From DATFJC01 sp035269445 (GTDB taxonomy: Bacteria; Patescibacteriota; Patescibacteriia; UBA2591; UBA6264), in the NCBI GenBank assembly GCA_035269445.1, contig DATFJC010000022.1:1-11815 (forward strand): a stretch of DNA of 11,815 bases, in the 5' to 3' direction. The notes beneath the pieces were generated by a model. It saw only the letters and a list, made by a program, of their open reading frames with translations, searched no databases and was not told where the DNA came from. This document shows positions 1-8,240 of this stretch, one piece after another. The position numbers and the translations under genes are program-made. Every line of letters starts with the position of its first letter. The stretch's first letter is position 1.

Positions 1-1
1 T

Positions 2-478
2 ATTTATAAGGCCCTGCGATTTATTGAAAAAGACAAACAAACTCACAAAGTTCTTTTAACCCCCAAAGGCCAAGAGTTTAATCAAAAAAAAGCTAAAAAT
101 TTTTCTAAAAAAAACAATATTACATTAATTGCTGGTAGATATGAGGCTTTTGACGCTAGGGTAAATAATTTTATTGATGAACAAATTTCTATTGGACCCT
201 ATGTCTTGACAGGTGGAGAATTACCAGCTATGATAATTGTTGATGCTGTTTGTCGCCTTGTCCCTGAAGTTATTGAAAAAGCTTCATTAAAAGAAGAAAC
301 TTATTCTTCAAGGCTTGCAAGTGGCAAAAAGAATACTGAATATCCTCAATATACAAGACCAGAAGTTTTTAAATACAAAGACAAAACAGATAATTTAAAA
401 AAGTTGAAAGTTCCTAAGATATTGCTTTCAGGTAATCATAAAAAGATAAGAGAATGGAAGCAAAGAAAAGCTCATTAA
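2..478 (+). CDS. trmD: tRNA (guanine-N1)-methyltransferase TrmD, 3' part
   Basis: This is the C-terminal 158 residues of TrmD, which uses S-adenosylmethionine to methylate G37 of tRNAs and so prevents frameshifting. The window edge removes the N-terminus; the open frame runs in from position 2. The family signatures are clear: GRYEAFDARV, then SIGPYVLTGGELPAM of the knotted SAM-binding site, then EYPQYTRPEVF and VPKILLSGNHKKIREW. The Arg equivalent to E. coli R154 is present (DAVCR). The catalytic Asp169 of the E. coli EDSF motif aligns with Glu in KEETY. About five extra residues lie between that motif and YPQYTRP. The protein ends about 12 residues after SGNH, so it lacks most of the C-terminal tail seen in E. 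coli (255 residues). In many bacteria trmD sits beside rplS; here bL19 is 9 kb downstream. Identification is secure; the Asp-to-Glu point rests on my manual alignment. Confidence 0.95.
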   Translation: MYKALRFIEKDKQTHKVLLTPKGQEFNQKKAKNFSKKNNITLIAGRYEAFDARVNNFIDEQISIGPYVLTGGELPAMIIVDAVCRLVPEVIEKASLKEETYSSRLASGKKNTEYPQYTRPEVFKYKDKTDNLKKLKVPKILLSGNHKKIREWKQRKAH

Positions 479-496
479 AATTTACTAGTATATTTT

Positions 497-522
497 AAAG
501 CCCATTAAAGACAGAGATAGGT
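497..522 (+). other. 16S leader arm of the pre-rRNA processing helix
   Basis: These 26 bases pair without a gap with 2146-2171 behind the 16S gene. The helix has 26 consecutive pairs, two of them G-U (500/2168 and 505/2163). Such a long helix looping out 16S is the classical RNase III-type processing stem. The helix begins 19 bases after the trmD stop. A TATATT at 489-494 could be the -10 box of an rRNA promoter with a start at about 501, but I see no convincing -35 box, so read-through from trmD is equally possible. Positions 523-561 are the rest of the 5' leader; I see no gene there. Confidence 0.85.
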
Positions 523-561
523 TTATTATTAGAGAACAGGACACTCTTTTATTTATATTTC

Positions 562-2075
<1,514 letters not shown>

Positions 2076-2082
2076 TTTTCCA

Positions 2083-2152
2083 ATCAATCCTTTTATTTAT
2101 TAGGGTTGATAGGTCGATCCACTTGATTTCCAAGTTGGACATTATACCTATC
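2083..2152 (+). other. 16S trailer hairpins, mutually exclusive folds
   Basis: Just behind the mature 16S end, ATCAATCC (2083-2090) pairs with GGGTTGAT (2103-2110) around a 12-base loop. A second hairpin, CCACTTG with CAAGTTGG around 2119-2138 (one bulge), follows. GATAGGT at 2108-2114 can also pair with ACCTATC at 2146-2152, enclosing the second hairpin. That pairing overlaps the first hairpin and also competes with the leader arm, because the same GATAGGT occurs in the leader at 516-522. The pairings are read directly; their role in rRNA maturation is inference. Confidence 0.6.
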
Positions 2153-2174
2153 TCTGTCTTTAGTGGGTTTTTTT
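2146..2174 (+). other. 16S trailer arm of processing helix plus T-run
   Basis: Positions 2146-2171 are the 3' arm of the 26-bp helix with 497-522. They run into seven T residues (2168-2174) directly after GGG, so the end of the helix followed by a U-run could also act as a terminator for the 16S transcript. This fits the presence of a separate promoter for the following tRNA-Ile gene. Confidence 0.8.
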
Positions 2175-2185
2175 GTTTATAAAAA

Positions 2186-2213
2186 TTGACTGTTTTTTAT
2201 TTTTTGATATAAT
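2186..2213 (+). promoter_or_regulatory. Promoter of tRNA-Ile
   Basis: TTGACT (2186-2191), a 16-base spacer and a perfect TATAAT (2208-2213) form a sigma-70-type promoter. Transcription should start at about 2220, ten bases before the tRNA. It implies that this tRNA is not simply part of the 16S transcript. Confidence 0.75.
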
Positions 2214-2229
2214 AAAATAGAGTTATTTT

Positions 2230-2303
2230 GCGCGTGTAGCTCAGTGGTTTAGAGCGCTTCTCTGATAAAGAAGAGGTCGGAGGTTCGACTCCTCCCACGC
2301 GCA
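2230..2303 (+). tRNA. tRNA-Ile (GAU)
   Basis: The cloverleaf is complete. The acceptor is GCGCGTG/CACGCGC, the anticodon stem CTTCT/AGAAG encloses loop CTGATAA with anticodon GAT, the T arm is GGAGG TTCGACT CCTCC, and the discriminator is A2303. CCA is not encoded (CTC follows), so the CCA-adding enzyme must complete it. tRNA-Ile(GAU) is the usual spacer tRNA between 16S and 23S; here it keeps its place behind 16S but 23S is absent and it has its own promoter and terminator. Confidence 0.97.
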
Positions 2304-2316
2304 CTCTTTTTTTAAT

Positions 2317-2345
2317 AGATCCTTTTAATTTAGGGTCTTTTTTTT
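2317..2345 (+). terminator. Rho-independent terminator of tRNA-Ile
   Basis: AGATCC (2317-2322) pairs with GGGTCT (2333-2338), with one G-U pair and a 10-base loop, and runs into eight T residues (2338-2345). The last T residues overlap the -35 box of the next promoter. Confidence 0.75.
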
Positions 2346-2372
2346 GACAAATAAGAAAAAATAATGTATTTT
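2344..2372 (+). promoter_or_regulatory. Promoter of the M48 protease gene
   Basis: A consensus TTGACA (2344-2349), a 17-base spacer and TATTTT (2367-2372) predict a start at about 2379. The 5' leader would be only about 22 bases, with no Shine-Dalgarno sequence before the ATG at 2402. Confidence 0.7.
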
Positions 2373-2401
2373 TAGATCAACTAATAAATGAAAAATATAA
2401 T

Positions 2402-3640
2402 ATGTTAAATACTTTTGGTTTGGTTATATTAATAATTTTACTTTTAAGGTATACCATTGATTTAATTGCTAAAATTTTGCAGTCTAAAAGATTTGATCCT
2501 AAAATTCCAAAGGAATTTCAAGGGGTATATAATAAAAAAGACTATAAAAGATCTCAAAGCTATACTAAAGAGAAGATACAATTTAGTATTATAGCAGCTA
2601 GTGTAGATCTATTATTTTTACTTATTTTTTGGTTTTTAGGTGGTTTTTATGGTTTAAGGGTTTTGGTTCAAGCCTGGGAATTACCTTTTTTAATAACTGG
2701 TCTTTCTTATGTTGGTATAATTTATTTTTTGTTTACTATAATTGATCTTCCCTTTCAGGCTTATTTTACTTTTGTTATTGAAGAGAAATATGGTTTTAAT
2801 AAAACCACTGTAAAGACTTTCTTTCTTGATCTTTTAAAAAGCTTATTAATTAGTATTGTATTAGGGGCTATAGTTTTGTCAGTAATATTTTTAATGTTTA
2901 ATCATTTTGGGCAAATTGCTTGGATTTATGTTTGGTTAATAGTGGCTATTTTTGAAATTTTTATTATGTTTATTTCTCCTAATGTAATAGCTCCAATGTT
3001 TAATAAATTTAAGCCTTTAGAAAAAGGTAATTTAAGAAAAGCAATTTTCAATTATGCTAAAAAAATTGGCTATCCTTTAAAAAATATATTTATTATGGAT
3101 GGCTCAAGGCGTTCTTCAAAATCAAATGCTTTTTTTATGGGGCTTGGCAAGAATAAAAAAATTGCTCTTTTTGACACCCTTGTAAAAAAACATAACATAC
3201 AAGAAATAGTTTCAATACTAGGTCATGAGATAGGACATTATAAAAAAAAGCACATATTAATGCATATATTAATTAGTATATTGAATTTAGGCTTAATGTT
3301 TTATTTATTTTCTTTGTTTTTAGAAAGTTATGATTTTTTTAATGCCTTTGGTTTAAGTGAGCCTAGTATTTATGTGGGAATTGTTATTTTTGGTTTTCTT
3401 TATACCCCTATTAGTTATATTGTTTCTGTTTTTACAAATTGGCTTTTTAGAAGATTTGAATACCAGGCAGATTATTTTGCTAAAAAAACTACTGGAACCT
3501 ACAAACACTTAGTTGAAGCTTTAAAAAAGCTAGCTGTTAATAATCTAAGCAATTTGTATCCTCATCCTTTTTATGTTTTTTTATATTATAGTCACCCTCC
3601 TCTTTTAAAAAGAATTAAGGCTTTGAAAAAAATTGACTAA
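2402..3640 (+). CDS. M48 family zinc metalloprotease, Ste24-type, integral membrane
   Basis: The 412-residue protein matches the Ste24/CAAX-prenyl-protease-1 branch (M48A) in length and layout. The zinc motif HEIGH is at residues 275-279 (H275 and H279 ligands, E276 catalytic). The third ligand is probably E353 in FEYQAD, with D357 four residues later. NAFFMGLGKNKKIALFDTL before the zinc site and SHPPLLKRI near the end are also family hallmarks. Hydrophobic stretches near residues 5-24, 62-84, 98-118, 143-166, 172-192, 287-307 and 322-346 give seven candidate membrane helices, as in the Ste24 barrel. In eukaryotes the enzyme trims prenylated proteins; bacteria lack that pathway, so the substrate is unknown and membrane-protein quality control is only a guess. 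The gene has its own promoter. No SD precedes the ATG. The TAA stop overlaps the -35 box for the next tRNA. Confidence 0.92.
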   Translation: MLNTFGLVILIILLLRYTIDLIAKILQSKRFDPKIPKEFQGVYNKKDYKRSQSYTKEKIQFSIIAASVDLLFLLIFWFLGGFYGLRVLVQAWELPFLITGLSYVGIIYFLFTIIDLPFQAYFTFVIEEKYGFNKTTVKTFFLDLLKSLLISIVLGAIVLSVIFLMFNHFGQIAWIYVWLIVAIFEIFIMFISPNVIAPMFNKFKPLEKGNLRKAIFNYAKKIGYPLKNIFIMDGSRRSSKSNAFFMGLGKNKKIALFDTLVKKHNIQEIVSILGHEIGHYKKKHILMHILISILNLGLMFYLFSLFLESYDFFNAFGLSEPSIYVGIVIFGFLYTPISYIVSVFTNWLFRRFEYQADYFAKKTTGTYKHLVEALKKLAVNNLSNLYPHPFYVFLYYSHPPLLKRIKALKKID

Positions 3641-3661
3641 AGTTTATTATTTTTTTATACT
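3633..3661 (+). promoter_or_regulatory. Promoter of the tRNA-Val / cca unit, overlapping a stop codon
   Basis: TTGACT (3633-3638), a 17-base spacer and TATACT (3656-3661) predict a start at about 3668, five bases before tRNA-Val. The -35 box is made by the last two codons and stop of the M48 gene (ATT GAC TAA). Confidence 0.7.
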
Positions 3662-3672
3662 AAAAATAGTAA

Positions 3673-3749
3673 GGGCGATTAGCTCAGTGGTTTAGAGCAC
3701 TTGCTCGACACGCAAGGGGTCACAGGTTCGAATCCTGTATCGCCCACCA
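3673..3749 (+). tRNA. tRNA-Val (GAC), CCA encoded, C33 in the anticodon loop
   Basis: The acceptor is GGGCGAT/ATCGCCC, the D arm is GCTC/GAGC, and the T arm is ACAGG TTCGAAT CCTGT. The discriminator is A3746 and CCA is encoded at 3747-3749. The anticodon stem CTTGC/GCAAG encloses the seven-base loop TCGACAC. This puts anticodon GAC at 3707-3709 (Val) but makes base 33 a C (3706) instead of the almost universal U. A reading as Ser(CGA) would restore U33 but destroys the anticodon stem, and there is no long variable arm. It is the first gene of a unit that continues into the NlpC-like gene and cca. Confidence 0.93.
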
Positions 3750-3773
3750 TTTTTTAAGTAAAATATTATTTTT

Positions 3774-4247
3774 ATGGATAAAAATATAGTTGATATAAAA
3801 AAGACTTATTTATCTATGATAGAAAATAGTATTGGCTCTAGAATGTTTCAGTATTTGTATATTAAAAATAAAAAAAAGAATGGTTCTATTAACGTAGTGC
3901 AAGGTGGTCAGCTGTCTTGCGCTTTTTTTGTATCTAATATACTTTATTTTTTTGATCTAATTAAATCTTCTCATGCTACTGTCTCAGGCACGGAAAAGGA
4001 TATGAGAAATTCTGGTTGGGAGGAAATTGATAAACCTAAAAAAGGCGCTGTTATAATTTGGGAGAAAATAAAATATCAGAGCGACGGAGTTCATTCTCAT
4101 ATGGGTTTTTATATGGGAGGTAAACAAGCCATAAGTAATAGTTTTAAAAAACAAGTACCTCATAAACATCATTTTACTTATGGTAAAAAATCTGAACCAA
4201 AATATAGAAAAATTAAATGTATTCTTTGGCACCCTGACTTAAATTAA
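3774..4247 (+). CDS. Small papain-like (NlpC/P60-type) protein, function unknown
   Basis: I do not recognise a named gene. The 157-residue protein has a Cys near the N-terminus in the context LSCAFFVSNIL (C49) and a later HSHMGFYMGGKQAISN segment with H107 and H109. This Cys then His-hGFYhG...AhSN order is typical of the NlpC/P60/CHAP papain-like fold, where Cys is the nucleophile and His the base. Those enzymes cut peptidoglycan peptides or related amide bonds. There is no signal peptide or membrane segment, so the protein looks cytoplasmic, which is odd for a wall hydrolase. It lies 24 bases after tRNA-Val and 5 bases before cca, so it is probably co-transcribed with both. The ATG at 3774 has no SD. 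The family call is moderately supported; the substrate is open. Confidence 0.6.
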   Translation: MDKNIVDIKKTYLSMIENSIGSRMFQYLYIKNKKKNGSINVVQGGQLSCAFFVSNILYFFDLIKSSHATVSGTEKDMRNSGWEEIDKPKKGAVIIWEKIKYQSDGVHSHMGFYMGGKQAISNSFKKQVPHKHHFTYGKKSEPKYRKIKCILWHPDLN

Positions 4248-4252
4248 TTATT

Positions 4253-5896
4253 ATGCTTAGAGAAAATATTAAAAATAATATTTTAAATGAAAACAAAATG
4301 GACAATAAAGGTGAAATAATTCAAGAAAAACTTAAAAATTTAGACCAAACCTTAAAAGAGTATGGTTGTTATAAAATTTTTAAAAATCTGCAAAAAAAGT
4401 TTCCTAATGCAGAAGTTTTTTTGGTTGGTGGGGCAGTAAGGGATGTAATTTTAGATCGTAATACAAAAGATTACGACTTTGTTGTTAGGAATGTTGAGTC
4501 AAAAGATTTAGAAAAATTTTTAAGTACCAAGGGTAAGGTAGATTTAGTAGGTCAAACTTTTGGGGTTTTTAAGTTTGTTCCCAAGGACCATGAAATTCCC
4601 CAACCTCTTGATATAGCCCTACCTAGAAGAGATTATGCCTTAGGGACTGGTGGTTATAAAGACGTGGAAATAGAAACCTATCCTTGTTTAGAAATCGAGT
4701 CTGATTTATCTCGACGAGATTTTACAGTAAATGCTATGGCTGTAAAAATAGAAGATAATCATAATTTAAAGATTATTGATCCCTTTAATGGCCTGGAAGA
4801 CTTAAAAAAACATCATATAAAAGCAGTTAGAAACCCAGAAGATAGATTTCAGGAGGATTACTCACGCATGCTTAGAGCTCTACGTTTTATTTGTCAATTA
4901 AATGCTATAGAATCTAAGACAGATAAGGATTGGCAGATTGAGAAAAATACTTGGCTTGCTTTAAAAGAAAATATTAAAAATTTAAATAAAATTAAAAGAA
5001 AAATTGAATTAAAAAAGAATGGTAATCTTTCTTTTCCTAAGATAAAGGAAAAAAGGGTTGTGCCTGAGGAAACCATTGCTAAGGAATTTTTAAAATCTTT
5101 TAAGGAGAACCCTATTCAAGCAATGGATCTTTATGATAAAAGTGGTGCTTTTAAGGAGATTATGCCTGAGCTTTTAAAAATGAAAGGATGTCCTCAACCT
5201 AAAAATTTTCATTATGAGGGAGATGTTTGGGAGCACACTAAAATTGCTTTAAAAAAACTCTTTTCTAAAGACTTTAAAAAAGAGTTTAATAATGAACCAG
5301 CCTCTTTAGAACTAATACTAGCAACGCTTTTTCATGACATTGGTAAGCCCTATACAATCCAAACCCCTGAAAAAGATGGTACAGATAGGATCCGTTTTAA
5401 CGAGCATGATAGAGTGGGAGCCAAAAAAGCAAAAGAAATTGGAAAACGCTTAAAATTATCAAGTCCCCCTAATATTGGGGTTGATATTGATGACATTTGT
5501 TGGCTTATAAAAGAACATATGATTTTGGTTAGGGGTGATATTAAAAAAATGAGAAATTCTACTATTGAAAAATATTTTTTTAATCCTGATAAGCCGAGTA
5601 AGGATCTTTTAAAAATATCTTTTGCTGATGTTTCAGCTACCATTCCAAAAAGTGGTAAGCCAAATTTTACTGAATATGAGCAAATGAAAAAAAGAATAAA
5701 AGAACTTAAAGAAATGGGGAAAAATAAAAAAGATTTGCCAGATAGATTAATCAACGGTCATGACGTTATAAAAGCGCTAGATATTAAGGCGGGACCTAAA
5801 GTGGGTGAGGTCTTAAGACAGGTTAGAGAAAAGCAGTTGCAGGGTGAGCTCAAAACTAAACAAGAGGCTCTTGAGTTTATAAAAAGACTTGACTAA
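4253..5896 (+). CDS. cca: CCA tRNA nucleotidyltransferase (class II, with HD domain)
   Basis: This enzyme adds or repairs the 3' CCA of tRNAs without a nucleic-acid template. The nucleotidyltransferase head has LVGGAVRD (residues 57-64) and DYD with catalytic D73 and D75. RRDFTVNAMA (154-163) and EDYSRMLRALRF (201-212) are the nucleotide-selection and neck motifs. An HD domain follows, with H361-D362 in LFHDIGKP and EHD at 384-386. The tail INGHDVIKAL...GPKVGEVL is also family-like. At 547 residues it is longer than the usual 400-450. Part of the excess is a lysine-rich insert near residues 244-270 between neck and body, and part is a polar N-terminus; M16 (position 4298) is a possible later start. 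A poly(A) polymerase of the same superfamily cannot be excluded, but four of the six local tRNAs lack encoded CCA, so a CCA-adding role is expected. No SD is visible. Confidence 0.92.
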   Translation: MLRENIKNNILNENKMDNKGEIIQEKLKNLDQTLKEYGCYKIFKNLQKKFPNAEVFLVGGAVRDVILDRNTKDYDFVVRNVESKDLEKFLSTKGKVDLVGQTFGVFKFVPKDHEIPQPLDIALPRRDYALGTGGYKDVEIETYPCLEIESDLSRRDFTVNAMAVKIEDNHNLKIIDPFNGLEDLKKHHIKAVRNPEDRFQEDYSRMLRALRFICQLNAIESKTDKDWQIEKNTWLALKENIKNLNKIKRKIELKKNGNLSFPKIKEKRVVPEETIAKEFLKSFKENPIQAMDLYDKSGAFKEIMPELLKMKGCPQPKNFHYEGDVWEHTKIALKKLFSKDFKKEFNNEPASLELILATLFHDIGKPYTIQTPEKDGTDRIRFNEHDRVGAKKAKEIGKRLKLSSPPNIGVDIDDICWLIKEHMILVRGDIKKMRNSTIEKYFFNPDKPSKDLLKISFADVSATIPKSGKPNFTEYEQMKKRIKELKEMGKNKKDLPDRLINGHDVIKALDIKAGPKVGEVLRQVREKQLQGELKTKQEALEFIKRLD

Positions 5897-5917
5897 AGCT
5901 TATTTTTGTGATAAATT
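5889..5917 (+). promoter_or_regulatory. Tentative promoter of the tandem phosphoesterase gene
   Basis: TTGACT (5889-5894), 17 bases, then TAAATT (5912-5917). The -35 box again overlaps the end of the preceding gene (CTT GAC TAA). The -10 box matches only four of six consensus positions, and the AT-rich stretch offers other candidates, such as TAATAAT at 5920-5926. Confidence 0.4.
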
Positions 5918-5952
5918 TGTAATAATTAGCGTTCTTTAAAACTAAATAAAAA

Positions 5953-5977
5953 TAAACACAAAAGTGTTTAAAGGAGG
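5953..5977 (+). promoter_or_regulatory. Hairpin abutting a strong Shine-Dalgarno-like sequence
   Basis: TAAACAC (5953-5959) and GTGTTTA (5964-5970) form a perfect 7-bp hairpin with an AAAA loop. AAGGAGG (5971-5977) follows directly, and ATG comes four bases later at 5982. This decides the start: the in-frame GTG at 5964 lies inside the hairpin and upstream of AAGGAGG. It is the only SD-like sequence before any gene in the window, in a genome whose 16S lacks the matching anti-SD. Confidence 0.6.
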
Positions 5978-5981
5978 AAAT

Positions 5982-8171
5982 ATGAGATGGTTAAAAGAAG
6001 AGGTAATTATTTTGGAATCCTTGGTGGAAAAATTTTCTACCATGCAAGCTCTTAGAAAAGCGGCAAAAGAAAAACTTTCAAATAGGACTTGGGAGTCAAT
6101 TCGTAAAAAGGTTCGAAGACTTCAAAGGGTAAAAGAGGTAAAAAATGGACAAATTATCCTTAACAAGGGATTTGAAAGTGAAACTTACACCATGAAAGGG
6201 AAAGACCATTTAAACAATTCTCAAAAAAAGATTTTTAAAAAGGTTAAGAAAGAGCCTGTTAATCTTATTTGGCTAAGTAATGAACTTGGTCTTTCTAAAA
6301 ATGGAGTTATTAAGCTCATCGATGGTATGCGTGAAAAGGGTTATGATATCAAAATGACCCAAACCAAAGATAGAGCTTCAGGTGAATCTATTTACGTAAT
6401 AGAGCTTGAAAAGGAACCAAAGCCTTCTGCCCCAATTAGGTATGAAGGCGTGTCTCAGGACAAAATTAAAATTTTGGTTATATCCGACACAGGCTTTGGC
6501 CTTAAGGCATATCAACCAGAACTCGTAGCTACTGCTTTTGAAAAAGCAGAAGAACAAGGTGTAGATTTTGCAATCCATGCTGGTAATATCACGGGTGGTT
6601 ATGCTACTCGCTCTACTAGACAGGATTATCACACCTCTAAACTTAACGAGCAAATTAAATATGCTTCTCAAATGCCAATGGTTACATTTAAGACATATTT
6701 TTTAAATGGACCTAAAGATTTGAAGCATAAAAAAATGAAGGGCAAAAACCCAGCTAGGTTATTAGCCCAAGAAAGGAAAAATTTTCGTTATTCTGGTGAC
6801 ATTGAAGCAAACTTTCATATTCGTGGCAAAAATGTGCGAGTAATTCATGGCAAAGATCGTTCAACTTATGCTAAAAGTTATATGATCCAAGGTATGAAGG
6901 AAAATTTGCAAGGCAATGTCTACTATGTAAATAAGGAAAAGAATAATCCTGATCTTTTGGTTGTAGGTGGAGTAGATACATTTATGTATTTACCAGCAAA
7001 AAAAACTGGTGGTATGGAAGTGATTGGTTTACCAGCCCTTCATACAATGACTAGTTCTCAAAAAACCAAAAGAAGAAGAAGTGGTTCTTTGTCTCTGGGA
7101 TACACCATTGTTACCGTCAACTTGAATGAAAAAGAAAATGCTGAAGCCTTTGAATATGAATGGTTTCCTTTAACTGCATACCAGACACCAGTTGGCTGGC
7201 GTGGAGATAAGGACCTTATGTCTAAGGTGCTTTCTGAACTAGAAAAGGAAGTTGTTTCTTTATTGGAACAAAAACCTCATCGTTATGGTGAAGTTTCAAG
7301 GAAGCTAGATATTCCAAAGAAAAAGGCAAAAAAAATTGTTTCTTCTTTGCGCAAGAAAGGATATGATATTCCCTTTGACAAAAGTCAGGGAACAATTTCA
7401 ATTCCTTTTTTCTGGAGCGAAAGAAAATTCAAAGCTTTGTCTGGAAAAAACATGTTTGATAAAACAATCAAGGTAGCTAGCTTTTCTGATACTCATATCG
7501 GAAATAGAGATGCAAGGTTAGATCTGATTCCAAAGGTTTATGCCATTGCTGAAAAAGAAAAGGTTGATATCATAACTCATGCTGGCGATGTTTGTGATGG
7601 TATGAATGCTTATCGTGGACATGAGCAGGAGCTTGTTCAACACGGAGCTGATGAACAGCGTAAAAAAGCAGTTGAGGTTTGGCCACATTCTGATATTCCA
7701 ACATGGATTATAGCTGGTTCTTCTCACGAATGGGTTTATGAAACTCGTTGCGGACATAATGTTGTTGAAACACTTGCCCGTGATATTCCTAATATGGAAT
7801 ATATTGGAGGAGAAAAAGGGCTTGAAGGCATCAAGGAATTGAATGGCATGAAGGTTAAGTTATTCCATCCAAAGGGTGGATTATCTTATGCAAAATCATA
7901 TAAGGTCCAGAAGTTTATTAATAATTTTATAGAGGAAATTGAGGATACTAGAGAATCCGTAAAATTGTTTTTAACTGGACATTTACATGTGTCTTTTGCC
8001 ATGATATATCGAGGTATAGCCTCATTTCTTGTACCTTGTTTGGAAGGTCAAACTTGGTATCTCCATTCTAAGGGATTACATCCTTATTTAGGAATGTGGA
8101 TTACTGAGTTAACAATTGATACTAATGGCAACATTAGTTATATGAAGCCAAAGTATCATTCTTTTGAATAA
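5982..8171 (+). CDS. SANT/Myb-like protein with tandem winged-helix + metallophosphoesterase units
   Basis: Not a gene I can name; 729 residues from the ATG at 5982. Residues 2-49 (RWLKEE...RTWESIRKKV) resemble a SANT/Myb-like helical DNA-binding domain. Residues 77-125 look like a winged helix, followed by a calcineurin-like phosphoesterase fold at about 160-394. The same pair recurs as winged helix 421-466 and phosphoesterase 496-729. Matching landmarks include GYDI, HAGN/HAGD and AKSY. The second copy carries the metal ligands: D503 and H505 (SDTH), D536 (HAGD), H582 (SSHE), H629, and H667/H669 (TGHLH). Its usual Asn of GNH is S581. In the first copy these have become DTG, AGN, NGPKD and GGVD, so it should bind no metals. 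A nucleic-acid-binding phosphodiesterase or nuclease with a regulatory dead domain is my inference. It appears to be its own unit, closed by a terminator at 8181. Confidence 0.8.
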   Translation: MRWLKEEVIILESLVEKFSTMQALRKAAKEKLSNRTWESIRKKVRRLQRVKEVKNGQIILNKGFESETYTMKGKDHLNNSQKKIFKKVKKEPVNLIWLSNELGLSKNGVIKLIDGMREKGYDIKMTQTKDRASGESIYVIELEKEPKPSAPIRYEGVSQDKIKILVISDTGFGLKAYQPELVATAFEKAEEQGVDFAIHAGNITGGYATRSTRQDYHTSKLNEQIKYASQMPMVTFKTYFLNGPKDLKHKKMKGKNPARLLAQERKNFRYSGDIEANFHIRGKNVRVIHGKDRSTYAKSYMIQGMKENLQGNVYYVNKEKNNPDLLVVGGVDTFMYLPAKKTGGMEVIGLPALHTMTSSQKTKRRRSGSLSLGYTIVTVNLNEKENAEAFEYEWFPLTAYQTPVGWRGDKDLMSKVLSELEKEVVSLLEQKPHRYGEVSRKLDIPKKKAKKIVSSLRKKGYDIPFDKSQGTISIPFFWSERKFKALSGKNMFDKTIKVASFSDTHIGNRDARLDLIPKVYAIAEKEKVDIITHAGDVCDGMNAYRGHEQELVQHGADEQRKKAVEVWPHSDIPTWIIAGSSHEWVYETRCGHNVVETLARDIPNMEYIGGEKGLEGIKELNGMKVKLFHPKGGLSYAKSYKVQKFINNFIEEIEDTRESVKLFLTGHLHVSFAMIYRGIASFLVPCLEGQTWYLHSKGLHPYLGMWITELTIDTNGNISYMKPKYHSFE

Positions 8172-8180
8172 GAACAATAA

Positions 8181-8215
8181 GGGGGAGAGCAAAGACTCTC
8201 CCTCTCTTTTTTTTT
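8181..8215 (+). terminator. Strong Rho-independent terminator
   Basis: GGGGGAGAG (8181-8189) pairs with CTCTCCCTC (8196-8204), nine pairs including one G-U, around the loop CAAAGA. Nine T residues follow (8207-8215). It ends the tandem phosphoesterase transcript 9 bases after the stop codon. Confidence 0.92.
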
Positions 8216-8225
8216 ATAATTTTTT

Positions 8226-8234
8226 TGTTATAAT
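8226..8234 (+). promoter_or_regulatory. Extended -10 promoter giving a leaderless mRNA
   Basis: TGTTATAAT is a perfect extended -10 element (TGn plus TATAAT at 8229-8234) without a clear -35 box. Initiation about seven bases downstream falls on 8241, the A of the pseudouridine synthase ATG. The transcript would be leaderless or nearly so. Confidence 0.65.
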
Positions 8235-8240
8235 ACTAAT

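Noticed and set aside
3673..3749. tRNA-Ser(CGA) reading of the tRNA at 3673
   Set aside because: It would give U33 but breaks the anticodon stem, and the gene lacks the long variable arm of serine tRNAs.
5350..5754. 134-residue minus-strand open frame
   Set aside because: It is antisense to the HD-domain part of cca, whose protein is clearly conserved, and has no promoter or recognisable motif.
5964..5981. GTG at 5964 as the start of the tandem phosphoesterase gene
   Set aside because: GTG lies inside the hairpin arm and upstream of AAGGAGG; ATG 5982 has the right position for a start.
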